Below, in pieces: positions 53,105-62,672 of a DNA stretch of 64,000 nucleotides (the stretch's first letter is position 1; the number at the start of each line of letters is the position of its first letter). A model generated the notes under the pieces. The model saw only the letters and a list, made by a program, of their open reading frames with translations, was not told the origin of the DNA and did no database searches. The DNA is from Armigeres subalbatus (Eukaryota; Arthropoda; Insecta; Diptera; Culicidae), in NCBI RefSeq assembly GCF_024139115.2, contig NC_085141.1, positions 222,504,307 to 222,568,306 of the forward strand, in the 5' to 3' direction. The position numbers and the translations under genes were made by a program.

Positions 53105-54130
53105 ATTTAAAGGTCTGATAGCAACCCATGGTGTCCACTGTCCATACATGCCCCTAGAGGCCATGTGCATGATTAACGATCTAGATATATCCAAACTGGA
53201 TGTTCTAAGATCTCCAAATCTTTCTTGAATGCAGATCAATTGATATACCAAGTCATCTGGACTAGATAGATAGCCAATAGAAACTCATGGTGTTCATACA
53301 GGCCATTAAAGGCCATATGCATGATTTACGATTTACGATATTTCCAAAACTCGAAGTTTTCCAAATCATTTTGAAGTTGAGACGAATTGGTGTACCACGA
53401 CAACTGGGCTCGATGCAAAGCCAATAGTAGCCCATGGGGTTCATAGAGACCATGTGCATAATTTACGATTGATTTACGGATATTTTCATTTCTCCAAATC
53501 ATTCTGGAGTTCAGACCAATTGATCTACCATGTCAACTGAGTTCAATAAAAAAAACAAAATTTGTGCATGATTCACGATTTGGATATGTCAAAACCGGAT
53601 GTTCTGATTTTTCCAAATCATTCAGGAGTTCAGACGAATTGGTCTACCAAGACAACTGGGCTCGATACAAAGCCTACTCAAGGTGTTCATACAGGCCCTT
53701 AGAGACTATGTTCATATTTTACTATTTAAATATTTCCAAATCGGATGCTACAAGTTCTTGAAATCACTCTGGAGTTCAATCGATTTGGTCAACTAAGGCA
53801 ACTGGTCTCGATATAAAGCCAATAGCAAACCAATCTTACCATACAGGCCCTTAGAGGTGATGCGCATGATTTACGATTTAGATATGTCCAAACCGGATGT
53901 TCTCAGTTCTCCAAATCATTCTGGAGTTCAGACGAATTGGTTAACCAAGTCAACTGGGCTCGATACAAAGCCAATAGCAACCCATGATGTCCATATAGTG
54001 CATACAGTTAAGTCCAATTAATCCACCATGTCAATAACGCTAGATACGAAACCGATAGCAAGTAATTTTGTCCATTTAGGTCCCTGAAGACCATGCACAT
54101 GGCCAAAAACTTAGATATGTTCTCATACGA
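53105..54130 (-). repeat. Sat150 array 2, reverse orientation
   Basis: About seven diverged units, each with CATGATTTACGATTTAGATATGTCC, GATGTTCT, TTCTCCAAATCATTCTGGAG, CAGACGAATTGGTCTACCAA, ACTGGGCTCGATACAAAGCC, and CATACAGGCCCTTAGAGG or similar. The complement of the middle (GTAGACCAATT, GAACTCCAGAATGATTTGGAG, AGAACATC) aligns with Sat150 array 1 at 23 kb, so the two belong to one family although they differ clearly. Confidence 0.8.
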
Positions 54131-54149
54131 TAATCTGAGAGCTCAAAAC

Positions 54150-54482
54150 ATCATATTTGGACGAGCATATGTCGTAAATTGTAAGCATGGTCGTAGCCTG
54201 AATATGATGGGTTTCTATCGGTTTTGTACCAAGTTGACTTTGTAGACCAATTAATCTGAACTCTTGAGTGATATGAAATATTTGGAACATTCATTTTAGA
54301 CATATCTGCACCATGAGTTGCTATTGATTTTGTACCGAGCACAATTGATATGATAGACCAGTTGGTCTGAATTCTAGAATGACTAAGAATATCTGATTTC
54401 GAAATATCTTGAACTCCAGAATGATTTGGAAAACTTAGGATATCCGGTTTGGACATATCTAAATCGTAAATCATGCACATAT
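54150..54482 (+). repeat. Sat150 array 2, forward-oriented end
   Basis: The same units in the opposite direction: GTTTTGTACCAAGTTGAC, GTAGACCAATTAATCTGAAC, TTGTACCGAGCACAATTG, TCCAGAATGATTTGGAAAAC, GATATCCGGTTTGGACATAT and CTAAATCGTAAATCATGCAC. The orientation switch at about 54130-54150 makes a head-to-head array. Confidence 0.8.
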
Positions 54483-54518
54483 CTCTTTTCCTTCTTAATA
54501 TTTTTATTATTCTTCTTC

Positions 54519-54700
54519 TTCAATGGCTCTACATTCCAGCTCGAACTTGACCTGCTTCTCAACTTAGTAGTCTATTACAATTTCCTCTGTTATTAATTGA
54601 AAGCTTTTCTGTGCCCGGTGACTGTTCGAATGAAGTCTAATCCGATCCGTTATCCAATATCGCGAAAGTTTAAACACATCTATCCTTCCCAAACAACTTG
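54519..54700 (-). mobile_element. second GAA-tailed SINE family, partial
   Basis: Starts with TTCTTCTTC on the plus strand, then AATGGCTCTACATTCCAGC, TCGAACTTGACCTGCTTCTC and CTGTTATTAATTGAAAGC. Its 3' half matches a plus-strand copy at 55956-56040, and it differs in sequence from Feilai. The tRNA-like head is not visible. Confidence 0.65.
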
Positions 54701-55134
54701 ACGGAAAGGATTGTGTACATTTTTTTGTAGCATGATGTGCATGTGCCGTGTCTAAGGGTTTCATGCTGCTTCCCTGACGTCTGTTCTTCATTGCGTGGTG
54801 GTTGATGCTTAGGCGGTCCAAAGTGCAGCAGCTGATCGTGTCGTTGCTGGTAGCCGTCCTCGCCACATTAAACTTTCAGCTTTGAAAGGCATCGTCCTTG
54901 CTTCCCTATACACGTTTAACAGGGCTGGTGATTTTGGATAATCTTACAGCGGCTTTCGGGCTCCCACATCTTGAACGTTGCGCAATTTTTCACCTAGTAA
55001 CTGCTTCCGTTGCGCTCCATACACAGTAGCTCTTATTTCCAGGAGTATACTGTCCACAATCGCATATTTGTCCCATATGAAAAGAAAAACCCAGCAAAGA
55101 TGAGACTGATATGCGATCATAGGCAGTATAGGTA
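54701..55134. other. unassigned DNA
   Basis: Mixed composition, no gene or repeat recognised. Confidence 0.4.
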
Positions 55135-55915
55135 AAAGTCTATCTCTCTTTGATAATGGTTCATGCCCTATTTGATCTATTTAACCAATTTGGATTCGCT
55201 TTCAATAACTGTTCCTGTTATGGACTGTTATGTCTTTTTGAAAATGGCTCATACTTTATTTGTTCTATTAAACCAAAGTGGATACGCCTTCAATAGCTGT
55301 TCCTTTTCAGGTCATCAAAGAATTCTCTGAAGAATAAGCTTAAAGGTCTACACGCGTTACCAAAAGGTTATCTTTATTGAAAATGGTCCATGCCACTTTC
55401 AATCCGGAGAATAAAATTGGATGCCTCGAATAACTGTTCCGTCCCACAGTCCCAGATCATCCGAGAATTGCCTGGACTATAGGTCTTAAAGTCCACACGC
55501 GTAACCAAAGGGCTGTTTGCACTTTTCCAGCTAGTTAACCCAATTGGATACACCTTAAATAACTGTTCCGTTTCAGATCATCCAAGAAGTCTCTGAAGAA
55601 TAAGCTTTAAGGTCTACACGCACCACCAAAAAACTGATTTTTTTTTTTTTTGAAAAAGGTTCATGTTCTTTTCAAACCATAGAATAAAATTAGATATGCT
55701 TTCAATAACTGTCCCAGGTCATCAAAGAATTGCCTGGAGTATAGGCCTTGAGGTCTACATGCGTAGCCAAAGCGCTGTTATCCCTTTTTGAAAATGGTCC
55801 ATGCCCTTTTTAATCTCTAAATAAGCTTGCGTTTCAGATCACCCAGGAATTCCCTTGAGTATGAACCTTGAAATCTACACACGTAACCAAAGGTTTGTTA
55901 TCTCTTCAGTTCATA
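55135..55915 (+). repeat. second tandem repeat, unit of about 115-145 bp
   Basis: Five to six diverged units. Each has TTTTTGAAAATGGTCCATGCCC, TTCAATAACTGTTCC, TTTCAGATCATCCAAGAAT, GTATAGGCCTTAAGGTCTACAC and GCGTAACCAAAG. The GTCTACAC-type block recurs near 55350, 55490, 55612, 55752 and 55877. Unrelated in sequence to Sat150. Confidence 0.85.
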
Positions 55916-55921
55916 GTTCAT

Positions 55922-55955
55922 GCGCGCGTCTTACCGCACGGCTAAGGAGAGCCCC
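55922..55955 (-). mobile_element. Feilai head fragment
   Basis: Only the first 34 bp of Feilai (complement of CGTCTTACCGCACGGCTAAG), joined directly to the SINE tail at 55956. Confidence 0.65.
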
Positions 55956-56040
55956 AATAAGTTGGTTGAGTGTATTAAGTTGAAAAGCAGACCAAGTTCC
56001 AGGTGGAATGTAGAGCCATTGAAGAAGAAGAAGAAGAAGA
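55956..56040 (+). mobile_element. second GAA-tailed SINE family, 3' end
   Basis: AAGTTGAAAAGCAGACCAAG and GGAATGTAGAGCCATTGAAG followed by GAA triplets, the complement of 54519-54600. It meets the 34-bp Feilai head at 55955, so the two may be a recombinant SINE. Confidence 0.65.
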
Positions 56041-56097
56041 AGCGACGGTGTTTGAATCGAGTATCCGCCCCTGGTATGTCAACAGCTGTCTTAAGGT

Positions 56098-56387
56098 CTT
56101 CTTCTTCTTATTGGCATTACATCCCTACACTGGGACAGAGCCGTCCTCGCAGCTTAGTGTTCATTAAGCACTTCCACAGTTATTAACTGCGAGGTTTCTA
56201 AGCCAGGTTACCATTTTTGCATTCGTATATCATGAGGCTAACACGATGATTCTTTTATGCTCAGGGAAGTCGAGACAATTTACATCCAAAAATTGCCTAG
56301 ACCGGCACCGGGAATCGAACCCAGCCACCCTCAGCATGGTCTTGCTTTGTAGCCACGCGTCTTACCGCACGGCTAAGGAGGGCCCCT
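56098..56387 (-). mobile_element. Feilai-like SINE, complete, 14-bp TSD
   Basis: Full-length copy with AGCTGTCTTAAGGT at 56084-56097 and 56388-56401. Intact box B and a short GAA tail. Among the best preserved copies here. Confidence 0.92.
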
Positions 56388-56401
56388 AGCTGTCTTAAGG
56401 T

Positions 56402-59400
56402 GGTTGGACATTTAATTCCGTTGTGAATTTGGTGAATGTTTAGACGTAGGACTTACGTCTTTCTTTACTTTCTTTACTATACTGGGTGTCATTTTGGAAA
56501 TCGAGAGCGTTACGACTCGGTCACTCTCCACCATTTTGCCTATTTTTTGAAACCTAAAATTATTACCGATAAGCTATGGAAATTTTCAATTTTTGTCAAA
56601 GCAAGCAAAAATTTCATATATAAGCAATCCCGTGCATTTCTAACACGGACATCACAACGCAGTATGTCACGGGCCTTCGGGTCTACTGGAAGATTTTCTT
56701 TGTGTATAATACTTGTGACAGATATATGATGCGGAAATCACTGTACAGCATAAAATCATATATCTGTCACCCAGAATCACGTTGGTATTACCCAAGCAAT
56801 GATGATTCTACGCTGATACGCACCCTGCTCTGCGCCCGTTGTATACAACGTTACAGGTACAGCGCAAAGCAAATTTGAATGCAAGCAATGCTAGTAACGC
56901 ATACAATGGCGCCATCTGGTTGCGGTCACTACCCATCACTGACGTTAAAACATAATAAGAAAAATGAGTTTTTTCTTGTTGGAATATGAAAACGACCAAT
57001 GAACGTGTTCGTCGGCGATATATTTGTATATTCTATTTTAGTTCAAACTACTTATTTTACAAATTTATATGCCACTTCATATCACTGAATTTACTAAATG
57101 ATTTGTTCAGTAGGCATATATTTATAAAAATATTGTAACTGTTTGTCCTGGTTATATTTGATGACCTTAAATAATTTTCTTTTGCTATTATCAGCTTTTT
57201 TGAATTCTGAGTTTCAGACAAGTCTGGAACGCTGATCTAACAGCATGGATATCTCCATCAATCCTTTTACTAATTTTAACATTACAGTCCTGGATTCACT
57301 GAATCAGCCTGCTTGATCCGAATTGCCCGGAGAATGTCCCGCATTACCACATGATAAATCTGTAAATTCTGGATGAGCTATGGAATTCGTAAGAAATTGA
57401 ATTTTAAAAAAATGGTCCAGATCCGGAAAACCAGGAGAAAAACTAATCTTGGACACTCTAGAGGGTCTATTGAACTCGGAGAATGGAGGTTTAAATAATT
57501 TTGAGAATCTAGGCCATTTTCGTATTATGTACTGAAAAATCAACGAAAATTCAAATACTTTGTTAAACTCTGAATAACGCAGGAATCTAAGGAATTTTAA
57601 GTATTTGATTACCCAGGAGGGTTTAAAGAATGTGGAATATTAAGAATTTGTATGATTCTCAGAGTAAAACGTGTCTGAAGATATTCTGTAAAGTTAAGAT
57701 TATGATAATGATCCAATCGAAGCTCTAGAATCTAAGAAAATGGGATATCAGAAAAGGTGAGAGTATTGGAGTATCCTTAAATTAGCAAAGATCTACAAAG
57801 TTAGGAAAACGCTTTCAAAATCCGAAAAATGAAAAAAAAATCACAGTGATTGTTCAGACTGAGCACTTACATTTTTTTTTAAATCACGATATATCACGAA
57901 CTATTTTGTAAGAAAAATCTATATGTAACGCAAATAATACTATTAAATAATAATAATAATAATAGTAACGCAGCGAATGGTAAAAAAATATGTGTGTCAT
58001 CCTGCTGCTGTACGCGTACAACATGGTACGTGTATCACTGTACAGAAATCATATGCTGTCGATAGTATAATAGAAGCAGTGCCTGCCGTGTGCGAGTCAT
58101 TACAATTTGTGACAGCAGCGCGTATTGACATGCTTTTTGCTCGCGCATTTTTCTTTTTGTTCGTTCGTTCGTTGTGTTTACCTACACAGCGACAGCATGC
58201 AGTCACCAACGGTAGAACTGCCGGTGGGTCTGCGAATATGCACGAAAGAAATGGGCGCATTTTTTTGTCATTCTGTGGTGTGATGGTCGGATACAGTGGT
58301 GTCGGTTGCGATGGATGCAATGCTCGGAGTTTACGGCTAGAGGCCAATGATGGCTGGGGCAGCGAGGGCAGCGGTGATTGATGAAGAAGAATAAAATTAG
58401 AGAGATTTAGTCTGCTCATCCAGGTGATTGGTTTCATAATCCACATGATCCCAGGATGGGTACGAGTCATGTCATATGACTGACCATATGTTAAGTTGTG
58501 CTTGGTACTAAATGACACATTAAATCATGGTTATACTATAACAGTTCTGATTCCCCAACTACACCGATGAAAATAATTTTTATATTAAAATGTTTACTTT
58601 CATTTATTTGGACAAGGCATTAGCAATTAAAGATGCACAACCAGCAATAGTGTTAATATCCATTAAGATTAGAAAATGTCGCTGTATTACATGTAAATGT
58701 TTAAAAAAAAGTCCGCTAAAAATAATTTCCAGAAGAATATTTGAATAAACTTCTATCTTATTCTTTGTTTTTCATGTTCTGAGAAATTGTATTATTAAAC
58801 TGGCCATAGACTCGGAGTTTGGAATCAAAATATTAAATAATTTTTCGTTGACGTATTAGCATTCCCTCTTCTATTTTAGTAGGGTTACTGCTCCTTGACT
58901 TGTTTCTTATTGTTGTGATTTTTTTCAGCAGTAAGCATGCATGTTAGCAGAAAGAAACAACGCAATTGGTGCCGTATTTCTTTGATTAGAAAACGCGACA
59001 GTTCCCTTAAAATAGCACATTTTGCTCAAGTCTAAAAATATTATAAATAGAATTTTTAAACTTCGAATACTATCATCAATAAGAAATCTATAAATGCCCT
59101 ACATTTGCTTGAGTAAATAAGGGCTTAATAGTTAGAAACAAAGCAATTCTAATTATGTATTTAATTATTAGTTTTATTTCCAGAAGATTTGAAATTGCAA
59201 ATTGCTAATAATTCTACACAGCATGGGAGTTGTCGTTTCCAATATCAATACCTATAATCAAACTCCATAGATCCAAAAGTTAGAAATTAAATGTCAATAT
59301 TAGTTAATAAAGAAGTATAAAGTTAGAAGTGAAATGTAAATAATAGTTACGTTTATACAAGTCCTACGTCTAGTCGCGGTTATGTTAAAAACATTTTGAT

Positions 59401-59435
59401 AAGAAAATTATTTTGAGCTTTTTAGTGGAATGTCT
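56402..59435. other. unassigned region with one hairpin and a GC-rich patch
   Basis: No gene recognised. 56440-56700 looks like a dispersed repeat (GACGTAGGACTTACGTC, ATCGAGAGCGTTACGACTCG). CCCAAGCAATGATGATT at 56791 resembles other CCCAAG ends. 58000-58390 is GC-richer than its surroundings and open on both strands (134 and 173 codons) without any recognisable domain. The rest is AT-rich. Confidence 0.4.
56715..56770. repeat. perfect 16-bp inverted repeat
   Basis: GTGACAGATATATGAT at 56715-56730 and ATCATATATCTGTCAC at 56755-56770, with a 24-bp loop. It may be a MITE end or a chance hairpin. Confidence 0.7.
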
Positions 59436-59629
59436 TCACTTGTCATAAGACGAGTTTATACAATCGCATTGAATTCCACCACTTAATTGTATCTTGACAG
59501 ATACGTATTTCGACCTCAACAGTAAGGCCGTCTTCAGTGTCTTGCACTTGACTCGACGAAGTCGAAGGTCAAATATTACAGATACAATTAAGTGGTGGAA
59601 TTCAATGGGATTGTATAAACTCGTCTTAT
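59436..59629. mobile_element. foldback MITE with 49-bp arms, cut by a larger element
   Basis: Arms 59445-59493 and 59581-59629 match with one mismatch (ATAAGACGAGTTTATACAATC and its complement, then GAATTCCACCACTTAATTG). The left arm goes on outward as ACTTGTCAT. The matching ATGACAAGT is not at 59630 but at 61867-61875, so the CCCAAGTA element (59630-61866) was inserted in the right arm. Confidence 0.8.
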
Positions 59630-59760
59630 CCCAAGTAACATTTTGAATTCTATTTGGATTTATTCAAGTTTTATTGCAGTTTTATCAAGGATTCGCATAA
59701 ACTGTAGAGTTTTATCATAGTTTTCATCTAGTCCAAGTTACCTCAAAGCTAAATTCTCTT

Positions 59761-60129
59761 TTTTTTTATTCCTTTCTTTATTTGTTAGGCACTCTGTGTT
59801 ACTTAACCGATACTGTGCCGAGATCTACTGTGGTATTCTGCTGAACAGAATCCACACAGAATCTATTTTTAGATTTCCATTACCATTATTGTTGTCGTTG
59901 CCAGTCCCATCTCATCGTGAGTCCATTGTGTCCGTTTGTCCATGTCGTGCATCCAATGTTCGTTGCATTGTTCAGTTGCCATTAAGCCGGGTCCGTTGGA
60001 GGAATGCCTCCGAGAAGAACAAGTTGTCAGTCGTCATCAGGCAACCGTGACGGTAAGACGTGTTCCCCAATACGCTGCCGCATGGGCTGCGCATCCGGCG
60101 ACTGACGAGGGTTTGGTGGAGGGGCTGGG
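59761..60129 (-). mobile_element. 5'-truncated poly(A) retroelement with 16-bp TSD
   Basis: Flanked by AAAGCTAAATTCTCTT at 59745-59760 and 60130-60145. It opens with a T-run, so it is minus strand. The body is GC-rich compared with its host (GCCGCATGGGCTGCGCATCC). The 3' end carries CCTAACAAATAAAGAAAGG before poly(A). Family unknown; probably the 3' UTR of a Jockey- or LOA-type element. Confidence 0.88.
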
Positions 60130-60437
60130 AAAGCTAAATTCTCTTATAATAGTTTTATGATATGCTCCAGGTCCATCTTAAGCTGTTTATTTAGATAAAT
60201 TATGCAGCAAGAGCACTCTGTCCCAATTGAAACCAAATAGTTTTGAGAAAGTTTTGTGGTACTCTTTATTAAGAATTAACGATCTTGGAAATGCCATTAT
60301 AAAACTTCCTTAAAACTATGTGGTTTTGATTGGGAGAAAGTGCTCTTGTTGAAGAATACATCAAAACAAACAAAACATAATGTCAAATTGGACGCAACAA
60401 GTGTATAAATTAAAAACTAGTGGATCAAAGGCAAAAA

Positions 60438-60579
60438 TCTAGATCAACATTTGAAAAGGGCGTAACAGCCAAAATTTATTCCTTCTGATTCTTCTTCTGC
60501 ATATAAAGCTTTATATGTGGACGAAGAATCAGAAGGAATAAATTTTGGCTGTTACAACCTTTTCAAATGTTGGTCTAGA
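60438..60579. repeat. 142-bp near-perfect palindrome
   Basis: Two 71-nt arms meet at AAAGCTTT (60505-60512) with no loop, running from TCTAGATCAACATTTG to CAAATGTTGGTCTAGA. I count about seven mismatches. The inner arm sequence is GGCGTAACAGCCAAAATTTA. Probably a foldback MITE; it may form a cruciform. Confidence 0.9.
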
Positions 60580-61875
60580 AATAATGTAAATTTATCCCAT
60601 ATATGGAAACTCCATTTGCGCAAACATCTGTTTTTTTTTTTCTATCGGAGTTGTCTTTCTATCGGATCATCAGATGCAGTTTTCTTTCTATCGGATCAAA
60701 TTTACCACCAGCTAGGTGTCTTGATCTTCCAATACCAGGCAGATTTCATATCCTCCCTTTTATCATATGATCAACTCTACTCGTATTTCGAAGCTGGTTT
60801 ATTTTTAATAAATAAGTATTAACTATTTACTTTGGAGCAGTAACCCTATTGAGTTTTAGTTTAATTCAGCATTTTGTGCAGATATTCAGTTTAGTTAATA
60901 TTTTTCGGCAAACTCTTTCCAAATGAACGACTTGTTTTCAATGAATATGTAAACTTATAACGCTCTTCAATAAAACTACTTAGTTTTGAACAGTACTAGT
61001 TAGTTTTATTCAAGACAAACTAAGCTTCGTCAAGATTGCGATAAATCTAGTTCAATTTATCATGCTCCTGTATAAACCTAACAGGTTTTGTATGAGATAA
61101 AGTGGTTTTAATCCAATCTTATGATGGTTTTCGATAAAACTATTGAAATCATGGCGGATTATCGACTGCGTCAAATTTCTTGATGGAAGCCATTTCTATA
61201 TGAACGCTGAAAACTATTTGTTTTCATTTTACATGCATGAGTCATTTCATAGATTAGGGCATAAAACAAATATTGTTACATCTGCGAAATAAAAAGTAGA
61301 GCAAAATTTTTTTTTTTTTGGTATGCACATTTTTTTTAAATAAAAATAGTCTTTCAAAATAATACTATATCTTGCAATATAAATAAAGCGCATTCAATAT
61401 TTGTTACATTTATTTGGAAAAGCATCGACAAAGTGGTTGTGGCATGTGGAATTACACGATCACAATGCAATTAAATTTCAATTTTTCAACGTATCCATAA
61501 TAATTTTCATCATTATGAAATACTGTTCGATTTGGTTCAGACAAAATTCAATATAAACAAAAACAAGTGTAAACATCAGCGGATCTAGATAATGAAAACA
61601 CATGCAAATTCCTTAGTAATCCTAACAGGGTTTTATGCTCATCTTTCATGCCATCATAAGCTTACTTTGATAAAACTAACAAGTTTTAAGCGAACCTTCG
61701 AAAATGGTCTTGAACACCTTCTCAAGAGTGGGCCTCTTTCGTCTTATAGTGGTTTTATGGCTGTCTTGGAGCAAGCTTGTAGGACAATTGGCTTTAAATG
61801 TGGTTTTAAGGCACAAGTCTTGAAGTGTGCTTCAAGTGCATCATAAAATTAATTTTGCTACTTGGGATGACAAGT

Positions 61876-62556
61876 TAAAAACATTACCCATCGCTCTTTT
61901 TCCATCTTCATTTTCAAAAGTCGAAATATAAAAATGAATTTCATAAAAAGCTAAAATTTAAGTTGATTGCTAATCAAAAGAATGCAAATAATCCACGATG
62001 GTTTCTTTATTATGTGAGGAAGGGTTATCTCAGTTCATGCTCTTGAACAAAAACTGGTAAAAGCATTGTTGTACAATAACCTTAAGCTATTGCTTTTCCG
62101 TTCATCCGACCGCAACTTGTTTATGAATCATCTTCCTATGAATATAGACTCCACTGGGCTGTTCTTGGCAACTAAAAATAGTCAGCACCAGCGAAAGTTT
62201 TGCGGTAAACTTTCTACCATACTCCATGTTCGTTACCACATCCGCCCGAATGTATTTTTGTCAGCATATGATTGTGAATAGCGCTTCCAAATGATGGAAC
62301 ATTTATTATTGACAACGCCGCAAAGTGGATAAGCTCGTGTCCATTCATATTTTCTAGGATGACTTTTCTAGGATGCGGGTGTTGAACTAGTTTTTGACGA
62401 TGTAGGACAGAGAAACAAAATCGAGGTCAAATATTAACTTATTCTCCATCTTTGCACATTACTTTGCCAGTACAGTAAAACAGACTATAAGGTAAAACAG
62501 ACTATGGAATGTACAACAGCTTGAATCCGTCATAAAACCAGCCCAGCTGTTTTGCA
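61876..62556. other. unassigned DNA
   Basis: No gene recognised. A direct repeat AAACAGACTATA/G near 62478 and 62495 is the only local structure. Confidence 0.4.
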
Positions 62557-62672
62557 CCTGGATCTAAAGCGAACCCCATCTTTGCAGGGTTGCTGTTCGG
62601 CATTTTTGCATCATGCCGTGCCCATCGTATACTTCCACCTTTAGCCACCTTCGGGATACTGGATTCGCTGTT
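62557..62672 (-). pseudogene. old RTE-B scrap (C-terminal tail)
   Basis: The minus frame reads SIPKVAKGGSIRWARHDAKM and NSNPAKMGFALDP, matching RTE-B SIQKVAKAGRVRWAGHVARM and NSNPAKMVFASDP. It is a 116-bp fragment, more diverged than RTE-B1 and B2. Confidence 0.8.

Larger units (their letters stand above)
59630..61866. mobile_element. 2.2-kb element with CCCAAGTA termini, non-coding
   Basis: The ends are CCCAAGTAACATTTT and AAAATTGCTACTTGGG type inverted repeats (CCCAAGTARCA). The interior is AT-rich with many scattered GTTTTAT and ACTAACAAGTTTTA motifs and no transposase. Restoring the foldback MITE shows only AT duplicated at the junction (CTTAT and ATGACAAG), so the TSD is AT or absent. 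It contains a nested poly(A) insertion and a 142-bp hairpin. Confidence 0.7.

Noticed and set aside
54519..56040. Copies at 54519 and 55956 as Feilai
   Set aside because: They share only the GAA tail with Feilai; the body sequence is different.
57977..58518. Overlapping 134- and 173-codon frames on both strands
   Set aside because: A GC-rich patch keeps both strands open by composition, and neither product looks like a known protein.
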